DNA from: 70-18 sp041691815
GTDB taxonomy: Bacteria; Pseudomonadota; Alphaproteobacteria; Acetobacterales; Acetobacteraceae
Assembly (NCBI GenBank): GCA_041691815.1
Contig: JBEPTZ010000012.1
Span: forward strand, 1-55,499
Length of the DNA stretch: 55,499 nt
Direction: 5' to 3'
The stretch's first letter is position 1. The number at the start of each line of letters is the position of its first letter. A program made the translations under genes and the position numbers. Under the pieces are notes generated by a model that had not been told where the DNA came from, made no database searches, and was given only the letters and a program-made list of their open reading frames with translations. Of the stretch, positions 33,092 to 42,661 are shown in pieces.

Positions 33092-34270
33092 TCAGCCCAG
33101 TTCCTGCTCGACCATGCCGGCCAGATAGCTGGCGCCGATCGGCAGCAGGTCGTCGTTGAAGTCGTAGCCGGGGTTGTGCACCGGGGTGCCGCCGCGCTCG
33201 GCGCCGTGTTGGCCGAACAGCAGAAAGGCGCCCGGCGCGCGTTCCAGCATGAAGGCGAAATCCTCGCCGGCGAGCAGCGGCGCACCGTCGCGGATCACGC
33301 GGTCCTGGCCCAGCACCGCAGCCGCGCACTGCGCCGCGCGCTCGGTTTCGCGTGCGGTGTTGATGGTGGCCGGATAGGCGCGGCGATAGACGATCTCGGC
33401 GGTGCCGCCCTGGGCCAGCGCGGTATGCTCCACGGCGGGATGGAACAGCGCCTCCACCCGGTCGCGCATCTCCGGCTTCAGCGTGCGCACCGAGCCGCGC
33501 AGTTCCACCGTCTCGGGCAGCACGATGTCCGAGGTGCCGCCGTGGATCTGGCCGATGCTGATGATCGCCGATTCCAGTGCGTCGATATGGCGCGACGGCA
33601 GCGCGTTCAGCACGCTCACCACGGCGGCCGCGATCGACACCGCATCGACGCCCTGGTGCGGTTGCGCGCCATGTGCCGAGCGGCCGCGCAGCACCACGCT
33701 GAAATAGTCGATCGCCGCCAGCGCGGTGCCGGTGAGTGCCTTGGCGGTGCCCAGCGGCAGGCCGGGGCTGTTATGGATGCCGTAGATCGCGTCGCAGGGA
33801 AACCGCTCGAACAGCCCGTCATCGAGCATCGCCTTGGCCCCGGCCAAACCCTCCTCGGCGGGTTGGAAGATCAGATGCACGGTGCCGGAGAAATTGCCGG
33901 TCTCAGCCAGGTATTTCGCCGCCCCGAGCAGCATCGTGGTGTGGCCGTCATGGCCGCAGGCGTGCATCCGGCCGGGGTTCTGCGAGCGGTACGCGAAATC
34001 GTTAGCCTCCTGCATCGGCAGCGCGTCCATATCCGCCCGCAGCCCGATCGCCCGATTGCCGCCACCCTTCCCCTTGCGGCCGCGCAGCACCCCCACCACG
34101 CCGGTGCCGCCGAGCCCGCGATGCACCTCGATGCCCCATTCCGCCAGCTTCGCCGCGACGATCTCGCTGGTGCGATGTTCCTCGAAGCCGATCTCCGGGT
34201 GGGCATGAAAATCGCGGCGCCAGGCGGTCATCTCCGGAAGCCGTTCGTTCAGGCGATCGCGCGGACTCAT
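33092..34270 (-). CDS. M20 family amidohydrolase (hippurate hydrolase-like)
   Basis: This 392-residue protein has the M20D signatures: FHAHPEIGFEEHRTS, RADMDALPM, the metal-binding MHACGHDGHTTMLLGAA, FQPAEEGLAGA with the catalytic Glu, SAHGAQPHQGVD and GEDFAFML. The family hydrolyses N-acyl amino acids or hippurate in the cytoplasm with two metal ions. It is the first gene of a minus-strand series leading into amn, and is divergent from an enolase-superfamily gene across 158 bp in which I see no convincing site. The specific acyl-amino-acid substrate is unknown. Confidence 0.92.
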   Translation of the reverse strand: MSPRDRLNERLPEMTAWRRDFHAHPEIGFEEHRTSEIVAAKLAEWGIEVHRGLGGTGVVGVLRGRKGKGGGNRAIGLRADMDALPMQEANDFAYRSQNPGRMHACGHDGHTTMLLGAAKYLAETGNFSGTVHLIFQPAEEGLAGAKAMLDDGLFERFPCDAIYGIHNSPGLPLGTAKALTGTALAAIDYFSVVLRGRSAHGAQPHQGVDAVSIAAAVVSVLNALPSRHIDALESAIISIGQIHGGTSDIVLPETVELRGSVRTLKPEMRDRVEALFHPAVEHTALAQGGTAEIVYRRAYPATINTARETERAAQCAAAVLGQDRVIRDGAPLLAGEDFAFMLERAPGAFLLFGQHGAERGGTPVHNPGYDFNDDLLPIGASYLAGMVEQELG

Positions 34271-34428
34271 GGCACACCCTTCTTTAGTCGCTTCAGGCGC
34301 CTATCCTACCAGCGCCGCTCGCCGCCGGCACGCAAAAGCATGACCCGGCAGGGCGGGCCGGTCTGGTCCCGGTTCCGCCGGCGGCGCATGATCCGCAGGC
34401 CAGACAATAACCCGCACCGGGGGACACC

Positions 34429-35577
34429 GTGACCATCCGCATCGCACGGATCGAGACCTTTCTGTACCGCGCCACCATCCGCGAGCCGATCCGGACCTCG
34501 TTCGGCACCATCCCACGACGGTCCGCCCTGCTGCTGCGGGTCGAGGATGCCGACGGCGCCCATGGCTGGGGCGAGGTCTGGTGCAACTTCCCGCCGTACT
34601 CGGCCGACAACAAGCAGCGCATGCTGGAGACCGTCATCGCCCCGGCGGCGATGCGCAGCACCTTCGCCGACCCCGCCGACGCCTGGCACCGGCTGGTCGC
34701 CGCAACCCGCCGCTGGGCGATTCAGAGCGGCGAACCCGGCCCGATCGCCGCCTGCCTGGCTGGGCTCGACCTCGCGCTGTGGGATATGACCGCGCGCCGG
34801 CAGGGCGTGACGCTACGTTCCCTGCTCGGTGCACCGGCCGGCCGCAGCCATGTTCCCACCTACGCCAGCGGCCTCAACCCGGACAGCGCCGTTGAGACGA
34901 TGGCGCGCGCCAGGGCGGCCGGTTTCGCGGCGTTCAAGGTCAAGGTCGGCTTCGGGCTCGAACAGGACGTGCAGGCGCTCGACCGGGCGCGTGCCGCACT
35001 GCAGGCCGGCGAGCAACTGATGGTCGATGCCAATCAGGGCTGGGACATCGAGGACGCCCGCCGCGCCGTGCCGCGGCTGGCGGAGTATGATCTGCGCTGG
35101 ATCGAGGAGCCGATCCCGGCCGATAGCCCGCCGGAGCACTGGGCGGAACTCGCCATGCTGTCGCGCGCGAAACTGGCCGGCGGCGAGAATGTCGCCGGTT
35201 TTTCCGCTTTTCAGGCGCTGATCTCAGCGGGCAGCCATCAGGTGGTGCAGCCCGACCTGTTGAAATGGGGCGGGGTGACCGGCTGCCTGGGTGTCGGCCG
35301 CGCCGCGGTGGCGCGTGGTCTGGCCTATTGCCCGCACTGGCTCGGCTCTGGCCTTGGCCTGCTGGCGGCGGCGCAGGTGCTGGCGGCGGTCGGCGGGCCG
35401 GGCCTGCTGGAGCACGATGTGATGGAGAACCCGCTGCGCGAACCGCTTGCCCAGCCGTTCCCGCGCGTGGCCGGCGGCCGGTTCGCCTTGCCCGACGGCC
35501 CCGGCCTCGGCGCCGAGCCGGCGCTGGATGCGGCGGCACCGTATCTGCTGGCGCATCAGGAACTGCGGCCGGCATAG
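34429..35577 (+). CDS. mandelate racemase/muconate lactonizing enzyme family protein
   Basis: This 382-residue protein starts with GTG behind CCGGGGGACACC. It has enolase-superfamily catalytic residues: Lys170-x-Lys172 in FKVKVGFG, Asp200 in MVDANQGW, Glu226 in WIEEPIPA, Glu253 in AGGEN and His303 in YCPHWLGSGLG. The KxK plus C-terminal His pattern places it in the mandelate racemase group, which abstracts a proton alpha to a carboxylate in acid-sugar dehydration or racemisation. It differs from the Gci-like paralogue at 19397 in the residues around the His. It stands alone on the plus strand and its substrate is unknown. Confidence 0.88.
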   Translation: MTIRIARIETFLYRATIREPIRTSFGTIPRRSALLLRVEDADGAHGWGEVWCNFPPYSADNKQRMLETVIAPAAMRSTFADPADAWHRLVAATRRWAIQSGEPGPIAACLAGLDLALWDMTARRQGVTLRSLLGAPAGRSHVPTYASGLNPDSAVETMARARAAGFAAFKVKVGFGLEQDVQALDRARAALQAGEQLMVDANQGWDIEDARRAVPRLAEYDLRWIEEPIPADSPPEHWAELAMLSRAKLAGGENVAGFSAFQALISAGSHQVVQPDLLKWGGVTGCLGVGRAAVARGLAYCPHWLGSGLGLLAAAQVLAAVGGPGLLEHDVMENPLREPLAQPFPRVAGGRFALPDGPGLGAEPALDAAAPYLLAHQELRPA

Positions 35578-35592
35578 CGCCGCGCGGTGCGC

Positions 35593-36357
35593 TCAGGCGG
35601 CAACCACCTGCATCAGCAGGGTGTCGAGCAGGAACGAGCCATCCGGCTCGATGGCGAAATGCGCGGCGACCTCGGCGCTGGCGGCAAGCTGCAACGCGCG
35701 GATCGCCTCGGCGTGCAGCGGCGGTGTGCGCATGCGCGCAATCCACACCGGAAAATCCATCCGCAGCCGCCAACTGCGGGTGGCGTGCAGCGTGAAGCCG
35801 GCCCGGCCGAGCGCCGCCAGCCATTCGGCGGCGCTGTAGTCGCGCACATGCGAGGTGTCGCGCAGCAGTTCCACCGCCTGCAGATGGCTGTCGAGCAGCG
35901 GCCTGCCCGGCGCCACCGCATCGATGAACACCGCCGTGCTGCCGGCCGCCAGCACCCGCCTCGCCTGACGCAGCCCGGCCTCGAAATCATGCCAGTGATG
36001 CGCCGAGAACCGGCAGCCGAGGAAATCGAACGCGCCATCGTCGAACGGCAGGTGTTCGGCCGCCGCCGTGCGGGTCGCGATATTGGCCAGCCCCTTGTCG
36101 CGCGCGGTCGCCGCCACCGCCGCCATCATCTCGTCGGACAGGTCGCTCGCCACCACGCGTGCGGCGTGCGCTGCCAGCCGGTAGGCGACATGCCCGCCGC
36201 CGGAACCGAGATCGAGCGCCATCTGCGGCGCGGCGGCGCGGGCGATGTCGCTCAACGCGTCGAGGTCGTCGCCACCGGCGTGTACCGCGCTGGTGACATA
36301 GGCCTCGGCACGCGGGCCGAACTGGCTGGTGACGTTGGTCTGGTGCGTTCGTGTCAT
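35593..36357 (-). CDS. class I SAM-dependent methyltransferase (UbiE/YcgJ-like)
   Basis: This 254-residue protein has the glycine-rich SAM-binding motif MALDLGSGGGHVAYRLA (about 47-61), an acidic end of strand 2 in VVASDLSDEMM, and AEHLPFDDGAFDFLGCRFSAHH after it. The arrangement resembles small-molecule methyltransferases of the Methyltransf_11 family. It converges on the preceding enolase-superfamily gene (15-bp gap) and lies 28 bp after the M29 aminopeptidase gene, possibly in one transcript. The methyl acceptor cannot be inferred. Confidence 0.88.
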   Translation of the reverse strand: MTRTHQTNVTSQFGPRAEAYVTSAVHAGGDDLDALSDIARAAAPQMALDLGSGGGHVAYRLAAHAARVVASDLSDEMMAAVAATARDKGLANIATRTAAAEHLPFDDGAFDFLGCRFSAHHWHDFEAGLRQARRVLAAGSTAVFIDAVAPGRPLLDSHLQAVELLRDTSHVRDYSAAEWLAALGRAGFTLHATRSWRLRMDFPVWIARMRTPPLHAEAIRALQLAASAEVAAHFAIEPDGSFLLDTLLMQVVAA

Positions 36358-36385
36358 GGCCCGGCCTCCTTCACGTCCAAGGCGC

Positions 36386-37648
36386 TCACGCGGCCCATTC
36401 CCCCGCCCGCATCACCGGTTGCGCCGCGCCTTGCGCATCCAGCCCGTCGACATCGATCTGCGCCGAGCCGATCATCCAGTCGACATGGATCAGGCTGCTG
36501 TTGCCGCCGCGGGCGGTGAAATCCTCCTGGCCCAGCACATCGCCGTCGACAAAGCACTTCCGGTAGGCCTGGCCCAGCGCGATATGGCTCGCCGCGTTCT
36601 CGTCGAACAGCGTGTTGAGGAACAGCAGCCCGCTGGCCGAGATCGGCGAGGAGGCGGGAACCAGCGCCACCTCGCCGAGCCGGCGGGCGCCGGCATCGGC
36701 ATCGATCATCCGCTGCAGCACCTGCTGGCCGGTGCTGGCGGCGGCCTCGACGATCGCGCCGCCCTCGAAGCGCACCCGGATGTCGCGGATCAGCGTGCCC
36801 TGGTAGGCCAGCGGCTTGGTGGCAGCGACATGCCCGCTGGTGCGGGCGGCGTGCGGCGTGGTGAACACCTCCTCGGTCGGAATATTCGGGTTGCCGGTCA
36901 CCCCGTTCCGCGCCCTGGACTGGCCGCCCATCCAGGCATGCTGATCCGCCAGGCCCACGGTGAGGTCGGTGCCCGGCCCGCGGAACCGCAATGCGGCGTA
37001 GCGGCGCTCGGTGAGCATCCGCCGGCGGGTCATCAGCGCGGCATTATGCGCCGCCCACGCCGCCACCGGGTCCGCCGTGTCCACCCGTGTTGCCGCGAAT
37101 ATCGCCTGCCAAAGCAGTGCCAGCGCCTCGGCTTCCGGCGCATCCGGGAACACCGCCCGCGCCCAGGCCGGCACCGCATAGGGCACCAGACTCCAGTTGA
37201 TCGCCGAGCTGGTGATGAGGTCGAGCGCCGGGCGATAGGCCTCCATCCGCGCGCGATTGGCCCTGGCGATCAACCCGGCATCCTGCCCCGCCAGCAGGTT
37301 CGGATCGTCACCCACGATGGCAAGCCGTGCCGCACCGCGACGGAAGGCCTCGGCCATCCCGCCGTACAACCAGCCGGCCGCGTGATCGAAGCTCTCCGCC
37401 GGTGCGTGCCGGAAGCGCGACAGGGTCTGCTGATCGTCGGCAAACAGCGTCGTGACCACAGTGGCCCCGGCCCGATAGGCGGCATCGGTGATCAACCGGG
37501 CCAGCGGCAAGGCGGCGATCGGCGCGGTCATCACCAACTCCTGGCCGGCCTGCAAATTCAGCCCGACATGCACCGCGACATCCGCCAGGCAGGCAAGCCT
37601 GGACTGATGCGTGTCGGGGTCGGAGTTGGACGGTAAACGCTGATCCAC
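36386..37648 (-). CDS. M29 family aminopeptidase (AmpS/AmpT-like)
   Basis: The GTG at 37648, with GGAG upstream, gives 420 residues beginning MDQRLPSNSD; a longer open frame upstream has no supporting ribosome site. M29 landmarks are VHVGLNLQAGQELVM near the N-terminus, the metal-ligand region NIPTEEVFTTPH, GEVALVP with a ligand Glu, LFDENAASHIALGQAY and the final HVDWMIGS (His and Asp ligands). This cytoplasmic metallo-aminopeptidase removes N-terminal residues from peptides. It is followed by the methyltransferase gene. Confidence 0.9.
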   Translation of the reverse strand: MDQRLPSNSDPDTHQSRLACLADVAVHVGLNLQAGQELVMTAPIAALPLARLITDAAYRAGATVVTTLFADDQQTLSRFRHAPAESFDHAAGWLYGGMAEAFRRGAARLAIVGDDPNLLAGQDAGLIARANRARMEAYRPALDLITSSAINWSLVPYAVPAWARAVFPDAPEAEALALLWQAIFAATRVDTADPVAAWAAHNAALMTRRRMLTERRYAALRFRGPGTDLTVGLADQHAWMGGQSRARNGVTGNPNIPTEEVFTTPHAARTSGHVAATKPLAYQGTLIRDIRVRFEGGAIVEAAASTGQQVLQRMIDADAGARRLGEVALVPASSPISASGLLFLNTLFDENAASHIALGQAYRKCFVDGDVLGQEDFTARGGNSSLIHVDWMIGSAQIDVDGLDAQGAAQPVMRAGEWAA

Positions 37649-37751
37649 GGTGTGACGGTCTCCACGCTGATGCTGACGGCCAATATTAATCGGTCTGCGA
37701 TCGGCCAACCAGCCATGCCCGATCAACCGCAGTCGGTCGGTCCATTGTTGC

Positions 37752-39404
37752 TCAGATGATCGAGCGGCCGCCCTGCTTGGTCAGTTTCAAGGCCGCCACC
37801 ACGGCAATGGCGGTCACCGCGAGCAGAATCGTGGCCAGCGCCGAGGCGGTGCCGTAGTCGCCATCAAGCACCGAAAGATAGATCCGCACCGGCATCGTCA
37901 TCGTCGAGCCGACATACAGCACCAGCGACGACGACAACTCGTTGATCGCGGTCACGAAGCTCATCAACGCCCCGGCGAACACCCCCGGCAGGATCAGCCA
38001 CAGCGTCACCCGGAGAAACGCCTGCGCTGGCGAGCAGCCCAGGCTGATCGCCGCCTCCTCGCTGCTGCGGCTCAACTGCCCGAGAATGGCGGCGGTGGAC
38101 CTGACCGCATAGGGCAGCCGCCGGATGAAGATCACCAGCACGATGATCAGCCCGGTGCCGGTGATCGCCAGCGGCGGCTGGTTGAACGCCGCCAGGAAGC
38201 CGATCCCCATGACGATCCCCGGCACGATGTAGGGGATCATCAGCACATTATCGAGCCACGAGGCGAATATCCCACCGCGCCGCACCAGCAGGTAGCCGAT
38301 CAGCGTGCCGAGCACCACGATGAACGCCACCGACGAGACCGAAAAGATCAGGCTGTTGACGATCGCATCCGACACGTTGTGCAGCACGCGTTCATAGGAG
38401 CCCAGCCCGAAGCCCGGCTGAAACACCGGCCCGCGGGTTTTGCGGAACGAGTAATACACCACCACCGCCGACGGCAGTGTCGCGATGAACACGATCGCGT
38501 AGCAGACCACATGCGACAGCAGCCATCGCCCGCCGGTCAGATGCTTGACGATCGGCCGGTTCATCATCGCCCCGCCGTAGCGGTCGCGGCTGGCCAGCCG
38601 GCGCTGCAGCGCCACGAACAGCAGCGAGATCGCCATCAGCACAATGCTGATCGTCGACGCCATGCCGAGATTGCCGCCGAGCTCGCTGGAGAACTGCATG
38701 TAAGCTTCGGTCGCCAGCACATGGAAGTTGCGCCCGATCACCGCCGGGGTGCCGTAATCGGCGATCGACAGCACGAAGGTCAGCAGCGCGCTGGAACTCA
38801 GCGCCGGGAAGATCAGCGGCAGCGTCACTTTGAAGAAGCAGGCGACCGGCGGCGTGCCGAGATTCTCCGCCGCTTCCTCGACCGAGCGGTTGGCGGCGGC
38901 GAAGGCATTGGCGGTCAGCAGGTAGACATAGGGAAAATACTTGAAGGTGAACACCAGGATGATGCCGCCGGCGCCGTAAATGGTCGGCGCGGGCAGCCCC
39001 AGGCTGGTCAGCCCGGTGCGGATGAAGCCATTGGCGCCGAACATCATGATCCAGGCATAGGCGTTGACGAAGGCCGGGGTCGCCAGTGCCAGGATGGTCA
39101 GCGTCGACAGCAGGCCGCTGCCGCGAATGACGAACCGCGTGGTCAGAAACGCAAGCGCCAGCCCCAGCACCAGCGAGCCGATCATGCTGGCCAAGCCGAC
39201 GAACAGGCTGCCGAACAGCGCCTGCCGGTAATAGTCGTCGGTGAACATCGTGGCGTAGTGGGCGAGCGTGAAATGGCCGCCGCTGTTGTCGATGAAACTT
39301 TCCGAGAGGATCGTGATCACCGGATAGATCAGCAGAACCGCGACCACCAGCCAGGCGACCACCAGCGTCGCCGTCCAGATGCCGGGGCGCGCGCGGCTGC
39401 TCAT
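37752..39404 (-). CDS. ABC transporter permease, two fused permease domains (FbpB/AfuB type)
   Basis: The ATG at 39404 gives 550 residues and overlaps the ATPase stop by 4 bp (ATGA). Twelve or so membrane helices fall in two halves, each with an EAA loop: EEAAENLGTPPVACFFKV and EEAAISLGCSPAQAFLRV. A hydrophilic connector containing RDRYGGAMMNRPIVKHLTGG joins the halves. It is the channel of the importer whose binding protein is encoded divergently at 40616. It is followed by 103 bp with no recognised feature before the M29 gene's start. Confidence 0.92.
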   Translation of the reverse strand: MSSRARPGIWTATLVVAWLVVAVLLIYPVITILSESFIDNSGGHFTLAHYATMFTDDYYRQALFGSLFVGLASMIGSLVLGLALAFLTTRFVIRGSGLLSTLTILALATPAFVNAYAWIMMFGANGFIRTGLTSLGLPAPTIYGAGGIILVFTFKYFPYVYLLTANAFAAANRSVEEAAENLGTPPVACFFKVTLPLIFPALSSSALLTFVLSIADYGTPAVIGRNFHVLATEAYMQFSSELGGNLGMASTISIVLMAISLLFVALQRRLASRDRYGGAMMNRPIVKHLTGGRWLLSHVVCYAIVFIATLPSAVVVYYSFRKTRGPVFQPGFGLGSYERVLHNVSDAIVNSLIFSVSSVAFIVVLGTLIGYLLVRRGGIFASWLDNVLMIPYIVPGIVMGIGFLAAFNQPPLAITGTGLIIVLVIFIRRLPYAVRSTAAILGQLSRSSEEAAISLGCSPAQAFLRVTLWLILPGVFAGALMSFVTAINELSSSLVLYVGSTMTMPVRIYLSVLDGDYGTASALATILLAVTAIAVVAALKLTKQGGRSII

Positions 39405-40495
39405 GCGGCTACGGCGCCGACGCGGTCGCCGCTGGCGGGGTCGAACCAGATGATCCGCTCCCACGGGATCACGATCTCCATGGCATGACCGGAGAGAGAC
39501 AGCAGGCTCAGCTCGGGATTCGGCAGGTGCACCAGAACGATGCTGCCGTCCGCCGCCTTCAGCGTGTATTGCGCCTCCCGCCCCATGAACGACAGCTTGG
39601 CGACGGTGGTGGCAAGCCGCAGCCCGGCCGGCACCGCCGCCCCCGGGCGAACGATGCTGATATCCTCCGGCCGCACCGCCGCCTCGGCCGCCGCCGGCAC
39701 GCTGGCCAGCGTCGGCCCGGCAAACGACCCGCCGAACATCGCGATGCCGCCCCGGCTGTCGTGTTGCGCGGGGAAAAAATTCATCGATCCGACGAAACCG
39801 GCGACAAACCGCCGCTGCGGAATTTTATAGATCTCCCACGGCGTGCCGATCTGCTCCACCACCCCCTTGTTCATCACGCAGATGCGGTCGGAGATGACCA
39901 GCGCCTCCTCCTGGTCATGCGTCACATACACCGTGGTGATGCCGAGTTGCTTCTGGATGTCACGGATATCCTCGCGCAGTTCCAGCCGCAGCTTGGCGTC
40001 CAGGTTGGACAGCGGTTCGTCCATCAGCAGCAGTTGCGGGCGGATCACCATCGCCCGCGCCAGGCCGACGCGCTGCTGCTGGCCGCCGGATAATGCCGTC
40101 GGCATCCGCTCGGCATAGGCGTCGAGTTGCACCGTGGCCAGCGCCTCGGCCACCCGCTGGCGCAGCGCCTGGCCGCTGACGCCGCGGTTCTTCAGTCCGA
40201 AGCCAACATTGTCCGCGACACTCAGATGCGGAAAGATCGCATAGTCCTGGAACACCATGCCGATGTCGCGCCGGTGCGCCGGCACGGTATCGATCCGCTG
40301 TCCGTCGATATGGATTTCGCCACGATCCGGCGTCAGAAAGCCGGCAATACTGCGCAGCAACGTGGTTTTGCCGCATCCCGATGGCCCGAGCAGCGTGAAA
40401 AAACTTCCGGATTCGATATGAATATCGATATCCTGCAATGCCTTGACGGTCGATCCGTAGCTCTTTTCCAGTCCGCGAATTTCGACTGAAGCCAT
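39401..40495 (-). CDS. ABC transporter ATP-binding protein (FbpC/AfuC type)
   Basis: The ATG at 40495 gives 364 residues beginning MASVEIRGLEKSYGSTVKAL. Walker A GPSGCGKTTLLRS, Q-loop MVFQDYAIFPHLS, signature ALSGGQQQRVGLARAM, Walker B LLLMDEPLSNLDAK, H-loop THDQEEAL and a TOBE-like C-terminus (AAVRPEDISIV) are all present. It energises the importer with the fused permease immediately downstream. Upstream is a 120-bp divergent promoter shared with the binding protein; a weak TATA-rich dyad (GTATATCGTATAA on the minus strand) could be an operator. Confidence 0.94.
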   Translation of the reverse strand: MASVEIRGLEKSYGSTVKALQDIDIHIESGSFFTLLGPSGCGKTTLLRSIAGFLTPDRGEIHIDGQRIDTVPAHRRDIGMVFQDYAIFPHLSVADNVGFGLKNRGVSGQALRQRVAEALATVQLDAYAERMPTALSGGQQQRVGLARAMVIRPQLLLMDEPLSNLDAKLRLELREDIRDIQKQLGITTVYVTHDQEEALVISDRICVMNKGVVEQIGTPWEIYKIPQRRFVAGFVGSMNFFPAQHDSRGGIAMFGGSFAGPTLASVPAAAEAAVRPEDISIVRPGAAVPAGLRLATTVAKLSFMGREAQYTLKAADGSIVLVHLPNPELSLLSLSGHAMEIVIPWERIIWFDPASGDRVGAVAA

Positions 40496-40615
40496 TGAAA
40501 TACTTTGCCTTTCGAGCGCAAGGAGGGCTTCCATAGCAAAGAATTATACGATATACAACACGCAGTTCGGCGCGCAGGCAAGTGACCGGACATGGATCAG
40601 GGAAGGACGGCCAAG

Positions 40616-41605
40616 GTGAACAGAAGAAGTCTGATTTTCGGATCGATCCTGACGGCGGCGCTGGGCTTCGCCGGCGGCGGGGCGCAGGCGGCCGGCACGG
40701 TGGTGGTCTACACCGCCCACCGCGCCTCGATCGTCGAAGCGCTGGTGCCCCGGTTCGAGAAGGAAACCGGCATCAAGGTCGATGTCGTCAAGGCTGGCTC
40801 GGGCGATATCATCAAGCGGGTCAAGGCCGAGGCCGGGGCGCCGCGCGCCGACGTGATCTGGAGCATCGGCGGCGAGGAACTCCAGGCCAACAACGCGCTG
40901 TTGCAGGCCTATACGCCGAAGGACGCCGCAGAACTCAGCCCGAAATTCAAGGGCGGCATCAACTGGCTGCCGTATTCCGGCATCGTCAACGTGTTCATCG
41001 TCAACACCAAGCTGGTCAAGCCAGCCGACATGCCGAAATCCTGGATGGACCTGACCAAGCCGGAGTGGAAGGGCAAGATCTCGATGGCCCGCGCCGACAG
41101 CTCGGGCTCCGCCTTCATGCAGCTGGCCACCGTGCTGACCATCTACGGCGACGATGACAAGGGCTGGGGCATCTACGCCAAGCTCATGGGCAACACCATC
41201 TTCTCCGACAGTTCCGGCGCGGTGCCGCGCTTCGTCAACGACGGCGAGCAGGCGGTCGGCGTCACCCTGGAAGACAACGCGCTGGACTACGTGCACGGCG
41301 GCGGCCCCGTCAAGATCGTCTACCCGAGCGACGGCACCTCGGCGGGTGCGGACGGCATCGCCCTGGTGAAGGGCGCGCCGCATGCCGAGAATGGAAAGGC
41401 ATTCATCGACTGGTGCCTGTCCAAGAACACCCAGTCCTATATCGTCAATTCACTCGGCCGCCGCTCGGTGCGCACCGACGTGCCGTCCGGCAAGGACGTG
41501 CCGCCGATGGAAGATGTGAAAACCGTCGATTACAACCTGCCCTGGGTCGCGTCGCACACCGCGGCGTTCGTCAAGCACTGGACCGAGCTCGCCCACAAGA
41601 AGTGA
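40616..41605 (+). CDS. ABC transporter periplasmic binding protein (AfuA/FbpA-like)
   Basis: The GTG at 40616, 9 bp after GGAAGG, gives 329 residues beginning MNRRSLIFGSILTAALGFAG; the ATG at 40592 lacks a ribosome site. A Sec-type signal peptide ends near AQA. The mature domain begins GTVVVYTAHRASIVEALVPR and ends with PSDGTSAGADGIALVKGAPH followed by ENGKAFIDW, a pattern I associate with AfuA/PgtC-type hexose-phosphate or phosphoglycerate binding proteins as well as Fe(3+) ones. The transporter family is secure but the ligand is open. A PP2C-like gene follows 49 bp downstream. Confidence 0.9.
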   Translation: MNRRSLIFGSILTAALGFAGGGAQAAGTVVVYTAHRASIVEALVPRFEKETGIKVDVVKAGSGDIIKRVKAEAGAPRADVIWSIGGEELQANNALLQAYTPKDAAELSPKFKGGINWLPYSGIVNVFIVNTKLVKPADMPKSWMDLTKPEWKGKISMARADSSGSAFMQLATVLTIYGDDDKGWGIYAKLMGNTIFSDSSGAVPRFVNDGEQAVGVTLEDNALDYVHGGGPVKIVYPSDGTSAGADGIALVKGAPHAENGKAFIDWCLSKNTQSYIVNSLGRRSVRTDVPSGKDVPPMEDVKTVDYNLPWVASHTAAFVKHWTELAHKK

Positions 41606-41654
41606 TCCCCTGGCCCGTTCCAGGCACCGAACAGGCGGCGGGGTGTAGGCCAGA

Positions 41655-42659
41655 ATGCTGATCGAGGCGTTTTCCGAAGGCAAGCACCCCGCCGCGCAGG
41701 AACTCAACGAGGATGCCCTGGTGATCCTGCCGGGGCGAGCCTATGCGGTGATCGACGGTGCCACCGACCGCTCCGGCCGACGCTACGAGGCCGGCCGGAC
41801 CTCGGGGAAAATGGCATCGGTCGCGGTGGCCGGCGCGCTCAACACCGCGTTCGGCACCGGCACGCCGCCGCCGCCCTTTGATCCGGCCCGCGTGGTGGCG
41901 GCGCTGACCGCGGCGATCGGCGCCGAATATCACCGCCTCGGCATCACCGCACTCGCCGCCGGCGATCGCAATTCGCGCTTCAACTCGACCCTGGCGCTGG
42001 CCTGCACCGAGGCCGGGCAGGTGCATCTGCTGCTGGTGGGCGACAGCGGCATCCGCATCAACGGCACCATCGTCCACCAGGAAAGCAAGCTGCTGGACCA
42101 GATAACCGCCGATCTGCGCGCCCAGGCCGACCGGCGGCTGCCACCGGCCATCACCGACGACAGCGAGCGTGACGCCCTCGCCGCCCATCTCGCCTTCCGC
42201 GGCACCCGCCACACCCCGCCCGAAATCGCTGCCGCGCTGCCCGCCGAGGCGCTCGCCGCCATCGAGACCGAGACCGCGGCGTGGTATCGGACGCATCACC
42301 CCGAGGTGCCGGAAGCCGAACTGCTGACCATGATCCACGGCGGCATCATGTTCGGCCAGTCGCTGTACCAGAACAATACCGCCAGCGTGCTGGGCTATTC
42401 CGGTCTCGACGGGTTCCCCGTCGCGATGTCGCTGACCCGCCATATCACCCTGCCGGTGGCCGAGGTCCACACCATCGAGCTGTTCAGCGACGGCTATTTC
42501 GATCTGCCGCCGACCACCGGCGTCGCCGCCTGGGAGGCGATGTTTCGCCGCGTCGAGCAGGAAGACCCGCGCAAACTCGGCCGCTACCGCTCGGTCAAGG
42601 GCTCGGACCGCAACGGCCGCAAAGCCGACGACCGCAGCTATCTCTGCATCAGCTTATAG
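41655..42659 (+). CDS. PP2C-like (PPM family) serine/threonine phosphatase-type protein
   Basis: This 334-residue protein carries PPM-family motifs in order: LNEDAL (Asn18-Glu19-Asp20), AYAVIDGATD with the metal-binding Asp34-Gly35, LLLVGDSGIR, TIELFSDGYFDLPP and the final KADDRSYLCISL. These give the acidic residues of the two-metal centre, so activity is plausible. An inserted helical part (about 150-235) separates the central motifs. No kinase, anti-sigma or receiver domain is attached. It is codirectional with the binding-protein gene, and its stop is 2 bp from the convergent SDR stop. A link to the transporter is inference from position. Confidence 0.72.
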   Translation: MLIEAFSEGKHPAAQELNEDALVILPGRAYAVIDGATDRSGRRYEAGRTSGKMASVAVAGALNTAFGTGTPPPPFDPARVVAALTAAIGAEYHRLGITALAAGDRNSRFNSTLALACTEAGQVHLLLVGDSGIRINGTIVHQESKLLDQITADLRAQADRRLPPAITDDSERDALAAHLAFRGTRHTPPEIAAALPAEALAAIETETAAWYRTHHPEVPEAELLTMIHGGIMFGQSLYQNNTASVLGYSGLDGFPVAMSLTRHITLPVAEVHTIELFSDGYFDLPPTTGVAAWEAMFRRVEQEDPRKLGRYRSVKGSDRNGRKADDRSYLCISL

Positions 42660-42661
42660 CG

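Noticed and set aside
36329..37636. 435-codon plus-strand frame opposite the M29 aminopeptidase
   Set aside because: It is a mirror frame of a well-supported aminopeptidase gene, with no motif of its own.
40540..40563. TATA-rich stretch in the divergent ABC promoter as a firm operator
   Set aside because: The dyad symmetry (ATTATACGATATAC region) is weak and no regulator gene is adjacent, so it is mentioned only with the ATPase gene.
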